Positions 37,403 through 46,407 are shown, numbered from the stretch's first letter. The stretch is 64,000 nt of DNA from Pseudomonas reactans (GCF_013385825.1 NZ_JACAPG010000010.1:116157-180156), one strand, 5' to 3'. Numbers and translations: made by a program. The notes: generated by a model not told the origin, from the sequence alone.

Positions 37403-37421
37403 TTAATTAGACCGCTTGGTT

Positions 37422-37449
37422 CATTGGCGACTTTTATAAGTCGCCAATG
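37422..37449. terminator. Perfect 12-bp inverted repeat between the PfpI and OYE genes
   Basis: CATTGGCGACTT-TTAT-AAGTCGCCAATG forms a 12-bp stem with a 4-base loop. No U-run follows on the plus strand, so it could be a transcript attenuator, an mRNA processing/stability element or a protein-binding site rather than a simple terminator. Confidence 0.5.
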
Positions 37450-37481
37450 CTTTAGCGCGTCCAGAATTTGGAAATGATTAG

Positions 37482-38606
37482 ATGACTGACAATGTACTAA
37501 GTACCCCGATAAAGCTGGGTCACCATACGCTGAACAACCGTGTTGTCTTGCCGCCATTAACGCGCCAGCGCAGCGCCCAACCGGGTGATATCGCCACTGA
37601 CTTGATGGCCGAGTATTACGGCCAGCGGGCCAGTGCCGGTTTCATGGTCAGCGAAGGCACGCAGATCGAGCCGCGTGGCCAAGGCTACGCCTGGACACCG
37701 GGCATCTACACCCCGGCGCAGATTGACGGTTGGCGCAAGGTCACCGACGCAGTGCATGCCGAGGGCGGGGTGATCTTTGCCCAGTTGTGGCATGTCGGTC
37801 GGGTGTCGCACAACGCCTTGCAGCCAGAAGGGGCGGCGCCAGTCGCACCGTCTGCCCTTCAGGCCCTGCAAGCCAAAGCCTTTATCGAAACGGCGCCGGG
37901 CGAGGGTGAGTTGAAACAGCCGCCTGTGCCACGTGCATTGGCAACACAGGAGGTTAAAGAACTGGTCGGGCACTACGCCCAGGCTGCACGCAATGCGCTG
38001 GATGCGGGGTTTGATGGGGTGGAAATCCATTCGGCCAATGGCTACTTGGTAAACCAGTTCATCTCGGCTCATGCCAATCAACGTGACGATGAGTACGGTG
38101 GTTCGTTGGAAAACCGCCTGCGTTTTCTGCGCGAGATCGTTGAAGCGGTGAGCGCCGTGGTCGGGCCGGAACGCCTGGGCGTGCGCTTCTCGCCGTTGTT
38201 CAGTGGCACCGATCAGGACCGCGTGTACATCGGCCTGGTGGAAGACGACCCTCACCACACCTACATCGAAGCCATCAAGGTGCTGGAAGCGTCGGGCATC
38301 GCCTACGTCTCCATCGCTGAAGCCGACTGGGACAACGCCCCCGACCTGCCTGAAACCTTCCGCCGTGCCGTGCGCGAGACGTTCAGCGGACGGATCATCT
38401 ACGCCGGCCGCTACACCGCTGAACGCGGTGCGCGGTGGGTAGAGGCGGGGCTGGCGGACTTGATCGCGTTCGGGCGGCCGTTCATCGCCAACCCGGATCT
38501 GCCGCAGCGGCTGTTCAACGAGTGGCCGTTGAATCCGCTGCGGGTGGAGGGCATGTACGGCGGTGGTGCAGAGGGCTATATCGATTACCCGGTTTACGCC
38601 GAATAA
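37482..38606 (+). CDS. nemA: Old Yellow Enzyme alkene/N-ethylmaleimide reductase
   Basis: 374-residue FMN-dependent ene-reductase reducing electrophilic alkenes, quinones and nitro compounds with NAD(P)H. Family blocks: NNRVVLPPLTRQRS, the substrate His-Asn pair in DGVEIHSANGYL, QFISAHANQRDDEYGGSLENR and the C-terminal FMN site FGRPFIANPDLPQRL. It completes a NemR-PfpI-NemA detoxification unit and is followed tail to tail by a quinone reductase gene. Confidence 0.92.
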   Translation: MTDNVLSTPIKLGHHTLNNRVVLPPLTRQRSAQPGDIATDLMAEYYGQRASAGFMVSEGTQIEPRGQGYAWTPGIYTPAQIDGWRKVTDAVHAEGGVIFAQLWHVGRVSHNALQPEGAAPVAPSALQALQAKAFIETAPGEGELKQPPVPRALATQEVKELVGHYAQAARNALDAGFDGVEIHSANGYLVNQFISAHANQRDDEYGGSLENRLRFLREIVEAVSAVVGPERLGVRFSPLFSGTDQDRVYIGLVEDDPHHTYIEAIKVLEASGIAYVSIAEADWDNAPDLPETFRRAVRETFSGRIIYAGRYTAERGARWVEAGLADLIAFGRPFIANPDLPQRLFNEWPLNPLRVEGMYGGGAEGYIDYPVYAE

Positions 38607-39593
38607 TCAGGCAACCCGCAACACAATCTTGCCAATATGATCCCCACCTTCCATCCGCGCATGCGCCTGATCGGCCTGGGTGTAATCGAACACCTGGTCG
38701 ATCATCGGCAGGCAGCGTCCGGCTGACAGCACTGGCCATACGTGCTGGCGCAGTTGGTCGGCGATTGCGGCTTTTTCGTCCTTGGTCCGTGCGCGCAGCA
38801 GCGAACCGGTGACGATTGCGCGTTTGCCGAGGATGGTCAGCAAGTCCACCTCATTGGCCTTGGCACCGCCGAGGAACCCCAGCATCACCAGGCGACCGTC
38901 CATCGCCAGCGCTTTGAGGTTGTTGTTGAGGTAGGAGGCTCCCATGATGTCGAGGATCACATTCACGCCTTGATCACCGATCACCTGGGCGAAATCCTGT
39001 TCGCGATAGTTGATCGCTTCTGCGCCCAGGGCACGAATGGCCGCACATTTTCCTTCGCTGCCGGCGGTGGCAAACGCCTGGATGCCAAACTCGCGGCACA
39101 GCATCAGCGCGGTCGTGCCGATACCACTGGTGCCGCCATGGATCAGCACCCGCTGGCCGTTGTGGGCGCCGCCGATACCGAACAGGTTGGCCCACACGGT
39201 AAAGAAGGTTTCCGGGATGGCCGCCGCTTGAATCCAGTCCATGCCTTCGGGAACCGGCAACGCCTGGCTGGCGGGCACTGCGCAGTATTGGGCGTAGCCG
39301 CCGCCATTGGTGAGGGCGCAAACTTTGTCACCGACGGCGTACTCGGTCACGCCATCGCCCATGGCCACCACTTCACCGGCCACTTCCAGGCCGGGGATCG
39401 GGCTCATGCCGGGTTTCATCGGGTACTTGCCGGCGCGTTGCAAGGCGTCCGGGCGGTTGACGCCGGCCGCGTGCACGCGGATCAGAATCTCGCCGGGACC
39501 GGCCACCGGCACATCGGCCCGGCGTGGTTGCAGCACCTCAGGCCCGCCAGGGGTAGTGATTTCAATCAGGGTCATTTCTTGAGGAAGCGTCAT
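38607..39593 (-). CDS. Zinc-free quinone oxidoreductase (QOR/PIG3-like)
   Basis: 328-residue medium-chain dehydrogenase lacking zinc ligands. It has AAGVNRPDALQRAGKYP, the nucleotide site HGGTSGIGTTALMLC and the NVILDIMGASYL block of PIG3-type NADPH:quinone reductases. ATG 39593 overlaps the stop of the MFS gene (ATGA), so the two are co-transcribed. A Met six codons later is the alternative. It probably reduces quinones or enones. Confidence 0.87.
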   Translation of the reverse strand: MTLPQEMTLIEITTPGGPEVLQPRRADVPVAGPGEILIRVHAAGVNRPDALQRAGKYPMKPGMSPIPGLEVAGEVVAMGDGVTEYAVGDKVCALTNGGGYAQYCAVPASQALPVPEGMDWIQAAAIPETFFTVWANLFGIGGAHNGQRVLIHGGTSGIGTTALMLCREFGIQAFATAGSEGKCAAIRALGAEAINYREQDFAQVIGDQGVNVILDIMGASYLNNNLKALAMDGRLVMLGFLGGAKANEVDLLTILGKRAIVTGSLLRARTKDEKAAIADQLRQHVWPVLSAGRCLPMIDQVFDYTQADQAHARMEGGDHIGKIVLRVA

Positions 39594-40822
39594 TTCAGAG
39601 TACCTGCAGCGATGAGCGTATGGGTTGGGACCGTAGTGAGCGGTCGACGGTTCAGCATAATCATGCCCAGTTCCAGGGCGAGTGCGACCACGATGGCGCC
39701 GGTGGCAATCATGAATAGCAGCGCGTGCTGGCCGCCGCTGCTGTTGAACAGCGCCGAGTAGGCAAACCCGGACAGTGCCTGGAACGTCGCAAAGGACACG
39801 GTGGCGCGGCTCCACGCCACTTGTTGCTGGTGATGGTTGGGCAGCAGTTCATGCACCCGCGCCAATGCCAGGGGCACAATGCCCGGCGGGAAGGAACCGA
39901 GGATGACGGCCAGCACCGCCAGGGCGATAAACGAACCCGCAATCGGCAACAAACCGACGGCAATCGCCTGCACCACCAGCACCACGCGAATACTCCAGCG
40001 CGCGCCGAGTTTGTCGGCGAGGAACCCATAGGTGACCGGGCCCACAATCGCGCCCAGGCCGTACATCACCCAGATCATCGCGCCGGTATGCGCACCGGCA
40101 CCCAGGCCACGGGCCACGTAATCCACCAGGAATACCATTGCCGGCACCAGGCCCGCCGCCATAAATGCGTATTGGGCGAACAACAGGTAAACGCCGGAGG
40201 GCGTGTGTGCCGGGGTGTCCGGTGCTGCTGATGTTTCATGTTGCGAGCCGGCGGGCCAGGCGAACCAACTGGCAGCCGTCAACACCAGTGCCAACAGGCC
40301 CAGGCCAAACCAGGTCTGCTGCAAGCCCAGGCTCAACAGTGGCGGCACCAGCGTGCCAGAGCCGGCAATGCCCAGACCGATCCCCAGGAAGATTGCGCCA
40401 CTGGCCAGGCCGCGACGGGCGGCCGGGACATGGGGCAGTACGGTGGCGGCCACCAGCACCATGATTGCGCCACCGGCAATCCCTGACAGCAGGCGCCAGG
40501 CGAAGAACCACACCACCGACAGCGGGAAGCCACAGGCAAAGAATGCCAGTGTCACCGCCACCATCATGATGCGCAGCGCGGTTTTATTGGAGGTGTGTTG
40601 AGCGATGGGGCGGCCGATCAGCGCACCGATCAGGTAACCCACGAGGTTGGCGGCGCCGAGGTAGACCACGTCATTCGCCGAAAACCACTGGGACTGGATC
40701 AGGGTTGGAATCAACGGTGTATAGGCGAACCGCGCCAGGCCGATGCTGACCAGGCTGGCGCACAGGCCGGCGAAGATCGGCAGCCAGACTGAGCCGCGAG
40801 GTGATGCGTGGGTGTCGAGCAT
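39590..40822 (-). CDS. YbfB/YjiJ-family MFS transporter
   Basis: 410-residue 12-helix transporter of the YbfB/YjiJ branch (GLCASLVSIGLARFAYTPLIP and DVVYLGAANLVGYLIGALIG). Function in this branch is unknown, though export of small molecules is usual. It is coupled to the quinone reductase and divergent from a LysR gene (113 bp), which likely regulates the pair. ATG 40822 (MLDTHASPRG) was chosen over an upstream frame of 34 extra residues. Confidence 0.8.
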   Translation of the reverse strand: MLDTHASPRGSVWLPIFAGLCASLVSIGLARFAYTPLIPTLIQSQWFSANDVVYLGAANLVGYLIGALIGRPIAQHTSNKTALRIMMVAVTLAFFACGFPLSVVWFFAWRLLSGIAGGAIMVLVAATVLPHVPAARRGLASGAIFLGIGLGIAGSGTLVPPLLSLGLQQTWFGLGLLALVLTAASWFAWPAGSQHETSAAPDTPAHTPSGVYLLFAQYAFMAAGLVPAMVFLVDYVARGLGAGAHTGAMIWVMYGLGAIVGPVTYGFLADKLGARWSIRVVLVVQAIAVGLLPIAGSFIALAVLAVILGSFPPGIVPLALARVHELLPNHHQQQVAWSRATVSFATFQALSGFAYSALFNSSGGQHALLFMIATGAIVVALALELGMIMLNRRPLTTVPTHTLIAAGTLK

Positions 40823-40935
40823 AATGGCTGTCCTGAAGTTTTTTTCTCCGGGGGCCAGCATAGCCAGGATTGGTGATGCAATAATGCTGCGATTTGGCAT
40901 GGCTGCGATGCATATTTGCAGCACTGGAGAACGCT

Positions 40936-41811
40936 ATGAATTGGGACGATGCGCGGATGTTCCTGGCGGTGTGCCGGGAGTCCACATTACGCGGCGCCGC
41001 CAGGGTATTGGGCGTGGATCAAGCCACTGTAGGCCGGCGCATCAATGCCCTGGAAAAGTCGTTGGGCGCCACCTTGTTTCTGCGCACTTCCGAGGGCTAC
41101 GCGCTGACGGCTGTCGGCGAGGCTGCCTTGCACTCGGTGGAGAAAATGGAGCGCTCGGCGCTCGATCTGGAACGGCAGATCCAAGGCCTGGATGACCGTC
41201 TGACCGGTACCGTGCGCGTCAGCACCACTGACTCCCTCGCCATCGATTTCCTGATCCCGGCCATCGCTTGCCTGCACGACAAGCACCCTGACGTGCGAGT
41301 GCATTTGGACGCCTCCACCCAGATTCTCAGCTTGGCCAAGCGCGAGGCTGACATTGCCGTGCGCAACACCCGCCCGGACAACCCCGACCTGATCGCCCGG
41401 CGCATCGCTCGTTGGCCGGTAGGATTGTTTGCCTCCCAGGTATACATCGACCGTCACGGCGTGCCCGAACCGGGGAGCCTGTTCGAGGGCCATGACCTGG
41501 TGGTGTACCAGCCCTACCTGCAAAGCCAGAAAGACCTGGCCCTGGTTTCCGAGCCACTGGGGCGCGGGCGCATTGTCGCGGCCTTGAGTTCAAGCTTGTT
41601 GGTACGCCGCTCCATTGCTGCCGGCATCGGCATCGGTGAAATTCCGGTGTACACCGGCGAGCGCGATGGGCTGGTGCGCTTATGGCCCGAGCGCACGCGG
41701 CCTTTGCCGTACGACGTGTGGCTGGTGACCCACGCCGATCTGCGTCACACCGCAAGGGTGCGGGTAGTGATGGATGAGATCGTCACGGCGTTTGCCGGCA
41801 CGGGGGAGTGA
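40936..41811 (+). CDS. LysR-family regulator
   Basis: 291-residue LysR protein beginning MNWDDARMFLAV; helix-turn-helix STLRGAARVLGVDQATVGRRI, effector domain from about residue 90. The subfamily (one DNA-binding domain starting with NWDD) often controls a divergent MFS/reductase pair, here 39590-40822. The effector is unknown. Confidence 0.85.
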   Translation: MNWDDARMFLAVCRESTLRGAARVLGVDQATVGRRINALEKSLGATLFLRTSEGYALTAVGEAALHSVEKMERSALDLERQIQGLDDRLTGTVRVSTTDSLAIDFLIPAIACLHDKHPDVRVHLDASTQILSLAKREADIAVRNTRPDNPDLIARRIARWPVGLFASQVYIDRHGVPEPGSLFEGHDLVVYQPYLQSQKDLALVSEPLGRGRIVAALSSSLLVRRSIAAGIGIGEIPVYTGERDGLVRLWPERTRPLPYDVWLVTHADLRHTARVRVVMDEIVTAFAGTGE

Positions 41812-41888
41812 GGTCAGCACAGGCTTGCAATCTTGCGTGTGCCTCTGTCGACACAATCGAGTTTTGTGTCCACTGAAAGAGAGCACCT

Positions 41889-42275
41889 ATGAACGCATCA
41901 AAATGTCAGGACCTGGGGCTGTTGTTTCTGCGGGTGAGTGGGGCGCTGTTCCTGATGTGGGTGCATGGCGTGCCCAAGCTGCTCAACTACAGCGAACAAT
42001 TGAAGCTGATCGAGGATCCGTTTCATCTGGGGGCCACGGTCACGTTGGTGCTGGCGATTTTCGCCGAAGTGCTGTGCCCGCTGTTGATCATTGCCGGGGT
42101 GCTGGTGCGCCTGGCGTGCTTGCCGATCCTGTGTGTGCTGCTGATCGCCTTGCTGGTGGTGCATCCGGACTGGACGCTGTTCGAGGCGCAGTTCGGCTGG
42201 CTGCTGCTGATCATTTTCACCACGTTGCTGATCAGTGGTGCGGGTCGCCTGGTCCTGACTCAGCGTTTCTCCTGA
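41889..42275 (+). CDS. DoxX-family membrane protein
   Basis: 128-residue protein with four hydrophobic helices and the DoxX pattern (LFLRVSGALFLMWVHGVPKLL; EVLCPLLIIAGVLVRLAC). Members are membrane partners of redox enzymes and stress responses. It stands alone between a LysR gene and a convergent hydrolase. The start ATG 41889 follows GAGAGC. Confidence 0.8.
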   Translation: MNASKCQDLGLLFLRVSGALFLMWVHGVPKLLNYSEQLKLIEDPFHLGATVTLVLAIFAEVLCPLLIIAGVLVRLACLPILCVLLIALLVVHPDWTLFEAQFGWLLLIIFTTLLISGAGRLVLTQRFS

Positions 42276-42283
42276 ATAAAAAA

Positions 42284-42301
42284 GGCCGGGCAAGCCCGGC
42301 C
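42284..42301 (-). terminator. Rho-independent terminator of the hydrolase gene
   Basis: GGCCGGGC-AA-GCCCGGCC is a GC-rich stem. Read on the minus strand it is followed by TTTTTT, so it ends the convergent hydrolase transcript, 29 bp after its stop. Confidence 0.8.
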
Positions 42302-42329
42302 AAAACAAGGAGAGGATGATGCGGGTCTA

Positions 42330-43148
42330 TCAGCGGTTCAAGAAGGCCAGCAGGTCTTCATTCAGGGCCTGGGCATGCGTCACGGCAAACCCGTGGGGCG
42401 CATCCTTGTAGACTTTCAATTCAGCGCCCTTGATTGAGGCCGCGGCCACTTTGCCGGTGGTTTCGAACGGCACGATCTGGTCACCGTCGCCATGGATCAC
42501 CAGGGTCGGCACGTCGATCTTGGTCATGTCGGGGCGGAAGTCGGTTTGGGAGAACACGGTGACGCAGTCGACGGTCGACTTAAGGGAGGCCAGCAACGCC
42601 ACTTGCAAGGTTTGGGTCAGCACACCTTCGGAGACCACCTGGCCTTTGTTGGTGCCATAGAACGGCGCGTTGAAATCACTGATGAATTGCGCACGGTCCT
42701 TCAGCAGCCCGGCCTTGATGCCGTCGAACACTTCAGCCGGCACGCCTTGCGGGTAGTCTGGCTTCTGACCAAACAGCGGCGTCACCGCGCCCAGCAACAC
42801 CAGGCCGGCCACGCGCGCGCTGCCATGGCGTGCGATATAGCGCGCCACGTCGCCGCCACCCATGGAAAAGCCCACCAGGGTCACGTCCTTGAGGTCCAGG
42901 TGCTCGATCAACTGGGCGATATCGTCGGCGAAGGTGTCGTAGTCGTTGCCGGTCCACGGCTGGTCCGACCGGCCGAAGCCACGGCGGTCGAATGCGATGG
43001 TACGAAAGCCGCGGCTGCTCAGGTATTCCATCTGGTATTCCCACATATCGGCATCCAGCGGCCAGCCATGGCTGAACAACACGGGCTTGCCGCTGCCCCA
43101 GTCCTTGAAGTAGATCTGGGTACCGTCTTTGGCAACGAATGTGCTCAT
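42330..43148 (-). CDS. Alpha/beta hydrolase (aryl esterase / non-heme perhydrolase)
   Basis: 272-residue hydrolase close to the P. fluorescens esterase/perhydrolase group. Nucleophile Ser95 (GFSMGGGD), Asp in VIHGDGDQIVPFE and His in DAPHGFAVTH form the triad; HGWPLDADMWEYQM and DRRGFGRSDQPW are conserved blocks. It is cytoplasmic, has its own terminator and is divergent from the zinc alcohol dehydrogenase with 147 bp between. Confidence 0.9.
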   Translation of the reverse strand: MSTFVAKDGTQIYFKDWGSGKPVLFSHGWPLDADMWEYQMEYLSSRGFRTIAFDRRGFGRSDQPWTGNDYDTFADDIAQLIEHLDLKDVTLVGFSMGGGDVARYIARHGSARVAGLVLLGAVTPLFGQKPDYPQGVPAEVFDGIKAGLLKDRAQFISDFNAPFYGTNKGQVVSEGVLTQTLQVALLASLKSTVDCVTVFSQTDFRPDMTKIDVPTLVIHGDGDQIVPFETTGKVAAASIKGAELKVYKDAPHGFAVTHAQALNEDLLAFLNR

Positions 43149-43295
43149 GGAAAACTCCTGGGAGGGTGGGAAGAGAACGCTGGCTCACTATTGCGCTAAA
43201 CCGGACGAAGGGCTTGTACGCCTGTGCTCGGTTGAACGCTTGAGCGTCTATGCTGGTCGATTGACTTCCAACGTCAGATCACACAGGTGAACGAA

Positions 43296-44366
43296 ATGGC
43301 CAAGACTTACAGTTACGCCGCCCAGAACGCCAAGGATTCCCTCAAGCCCTACACCTTCGAGCGCCGTGCGCCGGGGGCGGATGATGTGCAGATCGACATT
43401 CTCTACTGCGGGGTCTGCCACTCCGACTTGCACACCGTGCGCAACGAATGGAACAACACCCTTTATCCTTCCGTGCCCGGCCATGAAATTGTCGGTCGCG
43501 TGACTGCAGTGGGGGGCAACGTCAAGATGTTCAAGGTCGGTGACCTGGCCGGTGTCGGCTGCATGGTCGACAGTTGCCAGCACTGCGCGTCCTGCGCCGA
43601 GGGCGAGGAACAATACTGCGAGAACGGCTTTACCGGCACCTACAATGGCCCGGTATTCGGCGGTGAGAACACCTTCGGCGGCTACTCCGACAGCATCGTG
43701 GTCAAGGAGAAGTTCGTGCTGCGCATTTCCCACGACGCGTCCAACCTGGCCGCCGTGGCGCCGTTGCTGTGCGCGGGTATCACCACCTATTCGCCGTTGC
43801 ATCACTGGAAGGTCGGCCCTGGCAAGAAGGTCGGCGTGGTGGGCCTGGGCGGCCTGGGCCATATGGCGGTGAAGATCGCCCATGCCATGGGCGCCCATGT
43901 AACGCTGTTTACCACCTCACCCAACAAGCGTGAAGACGGTTTGCGCCTGGGCGCCGATCAAGTGGTGGTATCAAAGAATGCTGATGAGATGGCCAAGGTC
44001 GCCAACAGCCTGGACTTCATCCTCAACACCGTTGCTGCACCGCACAACCTCGATGCGTTCCTCAACCTGCTCAAGCGTGACGGCACCATGACCCTGGTCG
44101 GCGCGCCCGACAGCCCGCACCCGTCGCCGACGGTGTTCAACCTGATCTTCAAGCGCCGCAGCCTGGCCGGCTCGCTGATTGGCGGGATCCAGGAAACCCA
44201 GGACATGCTCGACTTCTGCGCCAAGCACGGGATTGTCTCGGACATCGAAATGATCGATATCCAGGGCATTAACGAGGCGTATGAGCGGATGCTCAAGGGC
44301 GATGTGAAGTATCGGTTTGTGATCGATATGGACAGCCTGAAAAAGGAAAGCCACGCCGCGGCGTGA
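43296..44366 (+). CDS. Zinc-dependent alcohol/aldehyde reductase (YahK/CAD-like)
   Basis: 356-residue NADPH-type cinnamyl-alcohol-dehydrogenase-family enzyme. The catalytic zinc site is GVCHSDLHTVRNEW and GHEIVG; structural zinc cysteines lie in CQHCASCAEGEEQYC; the cofactor site is GVVGLGGLGHMAVK. YahK-type enzymes reduce many aldehydes. ATG 43296 was chosen because AGGTGA eight bases before is a good SD; a GTG at 43287 would use that same sequence as codon. A REP doublet follows. Confidence 0.9.
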   Translation: MAKTYSYAAQNAKDSLKPYTFERRAPGADDVQIDILYCGVCHSDLHTVRNEWNNTLYPSVPGHEIVGRVTAVGGNVKMFKVGDLAGVGCMVDSCQHCASCAEGEEQYCENGFTGTYNGPVFGGENTFGGYSDSIVVKEKFVLRISHDASNLAAVAPLLCAGITTYSPLHHWKVGPGKKVGVVGLGGLGHMAVKIAHAMGAHVTLFTTSPNKREDGLRLGADQVVVSKNADEMAKVANSLDFILNTVAAPHNLDAFLNLLKRDGTMTLVGAPDSPHPSPTVFNLIFKRRSLAGSLIGGIQETQDMLDFCAKHGIVSDIEMIDIQGINEAYERMLKGDVKYRFVIDMDSLKKESHAAA

Positions 44367-44378
44367 CGTTTGCTTGTC

Positions 44379-44478
44379 TGTAGGAGCGAGCTTGCTCGCG
44401 AAGAGCGTCAACGATAACGCGGCTATCCTGGATAAACGCGGTGCCCTTGAGTTTTTCGCGAGCAAGCTCGCTCCTACA
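44379..44478. repeat. REP doublet, first copy
   Basis: TGTAGGAGCGAGCTTGCTCG and its inverted partner ending GAGCAAGCTCGCTCCTACA, directly after the alcohol dehydrogenase. Confidence 0.85.
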
Positions 44479-44491
44479 GGTGGGGCAGGGT

Positions 44492-44664
44492 TCAGGCCGA
44501 AAGGTGTTCGTACAGAATTGTCGCACCCACCAGCATCAACACCACGCCCCCAACCATTTCAGCACGCTTGCCCACCACCGGCCAAGCATCATGCCGAGGG
44601 TCACCAGGCCAATCGCCGCCGCCGCGACCAGGATATTCACATCGACAAACGCCAGGCCCATGCT
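44492..44664 (-). pseudogene. mntP: mntP fragment 1 (manganese efflux pump, truncated and frameshifted)
   Basis: Read on the minus strand, the fragment gives [20 protein letters not shown], then LGMMLGR, and after a frameshift [20 protein letters not shown] and LYEHLSA before a stop. This is the C-terminal third of MntP. Compared with the second copy ([12 protein letters not shown]), about 13 bases are missing at the frameshift, and the N-terminal two-thirds are absent because a REP doublet lies at the break. The gene cannot make a working pump. Confidence 0.75.
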
Positions 44665-44668
44665 TGTC

Positions 44669-44768
44669 TGTAGGAGCGAGCTTGCTCGCGAAGAACGTCA
44701 ACGATAACGCGGCTATCCAGGATAAAGGCGGTGCCCTTGAGTTTTTCGCGAGCAAGCTCGCTCCTACA
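44669..44768. repeat. REP doublet, second copy
   Basis: Almost identical to the doublet at 44379; it interrupts mntP between fragments 1 and 2. Confidence 0.85.
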
Positions 44769-44787
44769 GGTGGGTCAGGCTTCAGGC

Positions 44788-44880
44788 CTAGAGGTGTTCG
44801 TACAGAATTGTCGCGCCCACCAGCATCAACACCACGCCCCCAACCATCTCCGCACGCTTGCCCATCACCGTGCCCAGCAC
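44788..44880 (-). pseudogene. mntP: mntP fragment 2 (C-terminal end only)
   Basis: The minus strand encodes [15 protein letters not shown] followed by [15 protein letters not shown] and an early TAG where copy 1 has a Ser codon. No start or upstream sequence is present. It has kept the bases lost in fragment 1, so the two copies decayed separately. Confidence 0.75.
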
Positions 44881-44897
44881 CCTTCTGTCAAAAGGGC

Positions 44898-46274
44898 TTA
44901 TCGCAGCTCACGGATGATCCGGCAAAAGACCGGGTCATCCAGGTACGCCACGTTCAGGCGGGTCCAGGGCGAGGTATCTTTGGGCTGGGTCGAGAAGATC
45001 GAGCCGGGCGCGAGCATCACGCCCTGTGCCAGGCAGTGCCGGGTGAGCACGTTCGCATCCTCGATATTCGGGAAGCGTGCCCACAGGTACAGGCTCTGCT
45101 CCGGGCGGCAAAACACCTCGGCGCCGAGGTCGTCGAGCAGGTCGAGGCCGCGAGCGGTGGCGTGGCGCAGGCGGTCTTGCAGGCGCGACAGGTGCCGTAA
45201 AAACTGCCCTTCGCCGAGGATCACGTCGATAGTGCGCTCGCTGTATTCGGCGCCGCTGTTGTGCAGGATCATCTTGATGTCCGCCAGTTCTTCCACGCGT
45301 TGTTTGCTGCCGGCGATAAACCCCACACGCAACGCTGCCGACACCGATTTGGAAAAACTGCCGACGTACAGCGTGCGGTTGAGCTGGTCGAGGGCGGACA
45401 ACTTGATCGCGGAGCTGGGCTTGAAGTCGGCCATTGCATCGTTTTCCACCAGTAGCAGGTCGTAGGTCTCGGCGATCCGCAGCAGTTGGTGCGCCTTGGC
45501 CGGGGACAGGTCCGAGCCGGTGGGGTTGTGGCCGATGGACTGCAGGAAGAACAGGCGCGGGCGATGAGCCTTGATCAACTGCTCCAGCACCTGCAGGTTC
45601 GGCCCGTCGGGCTCGCGAGGCACACCGAACATGCGCGCGCCTTGCAATTGCAGCTTGCCGAACAGCGGGTAGTAACCGGGGTCTTCCACCAGGACCGGGT
45701 CGCCGGGGTTGAGGTAACGACGGATGATCAGGTCCATCGCGTGGTTGGCGCCCAGGGTGGTCACCAGTTGGCGCGGTGAGACGGGCAGCGCGTAGTCCGC
45801 CAGTTTTTGCACCAGCCGTGTGCGCAGTCCGGCATTACCCAGGCGTGTGCCATAGCGAAACAGCGTGGTCACGCCGGCCCGCACGACCTGGCGGTGGAAC
45901 TTGTCCAGGCGCATGTCCATCAGCCATTCCACTGGCGGAAAGCCTTCACCCAGATGCGAGTGGCCAGGGTCGCGCACGAACTGCTGGCGCATCATCCAGA
46001 TGGTGTCCAGGGCCCGGTTGTAGGGTTGGCTGTCTTCCTCTTCGCTGGTGTGGGCCACGCGCTTGATCACGAAAAAGCCCTGGCCGTGGCGCGCCTCCAC
46101 CAGCCCCTCGGCGGCCAGGTGTTCATAGGCGGTGATCACCGTGTTCTTCGAATGCCCATGCAGGCGCATGTATTCGCGCAGAGACGGCAGCTTCTCGCCG
46201 GCCTTGAGGGCGCCGTCGGTAATTTGCTGGGCGATGGCGCTGGCCACCTGTTGCGCGAGGGTCGTGCGCGACAT
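44898..46274 (-). CDS. MocR-type regulator (GntR HTH fused to aminotransferase fold)
   Basis: 458-residue PdxR/MocR-family regulator. An N-terminal GntR winged helix ([34 protein letters not shown], shown in part) is joined to a type I aminotransferase-like domain; the PLP-binding Lys lies in [16 protein letters not shown]. It is divergent from mvaA with 133 bp between, where GGTACAGT and ACTGTACC repeats lie, so it probably controls the mevalonate operon. P. mevalonii instead uses MvaR. The ligand is unknown. Confidence 0.87.
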   Translation of the reverse strand: MSRTTLAQQVASAIAQQITDGALKAGEKLPSLREYMRLHGHSKNTVITAYEHLAAEGLVEARHGQGFFVIKRVAHTSEEEDSQPYNRALDTIWMMRQQFVRDPGHSHLGEGFPPVEWLMDMRLDKFHRQVVRAGVTTLFRYGTRLGNAGLRTRLVQKLADYALPVSPRQLVTTLGANHAMDLIIRRYLNPGDPVLVEDPGYYPLFGKLQLQGARMFGVPREPDGPNLQVLEQLIKAHRPRLFFLQSIGHNPTGSDLSPAKAHQLLRIAETYDLLLVENDAMADFKPSSAIKLSALDQLNRTLYVGSFSKSVSAALRVGFIAGSKQRVEELADIKMILHNSGAEYSERTIDVILGEGQFLRHLSRLQDRLRHATARGLDLLDDLGAEVFCRPEQSLYLWARFPNIEDANVLTRHCLAQGVMLAPGSIFSTQPKDTSPWTRLNVAYLDDPVFCRIIRELR

Positions 46275-46303
46275 GCTGCAATTCCTTGTGGATGCTTCTT
46301 ATG

Positions 46304-46338
46304 GGTACAGTGTCTGAACTGTCCGGCAAAACTGTACC
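46304..46338. promoter_or_regulatory. Operator repeats between the MocR regulator and mvaA
   Basis: GGTACAGT (46304-46311) and ACTGTACC (46331-46338) form a perfect 8+8 inverted repeat with a 19-bp gap; a third copy, ACTGTCC (46318-46324), lies between. Two copies in direct and one in inverted order is the pattern reported for several MocR-family sites. Confidence 0.6.
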
Positions 46339-46377
46339 TTCTTTCAAGGCTACAGATGGGGCAATTTGACGGCATCC

Positions 46378-46385
46378 AATAACAA
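46378..46385 (+). promoter_or_regulatory. Crc/Hfq catabolite motif before mvaA
   Basis: AATAACAA lies 10 bases upstream of the GAGGA ribosome site of mvaA. Confidence 0.5.
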
Positions 46386-46407
46386 ATGACTCCTTGAGGA
46401 GCCCTGC

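Larger units (their letters stand above)
44371..44870. repeat. Diverged direct duplication (two 210-bp copies, period 290 bp)
   Basis: 44371-44580 and 44661-44870 align without gaps, with about 11 mismatches (roughly 95 % identity). Each copy contains a REP doublet followed by the antisense 3' end of mntP. The 80 bp between the copies hold more mntP sequence. This region has no intact gene from 44367 to 44897. Confidence 0.85.

Noticed and set aside
44379..44768. Regularly spaced repeats resembling a CRISPR array
   Set aside because: The units are REP hairpin doublets inside a single duplication; no short identical repeats with unique spacers and no cas genes.
44880..44897. CCCTT...AAGGG stem as terminator of the MocR-type gene
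   Set aside because: Only five base pairs, with no U-run on the minus strand.
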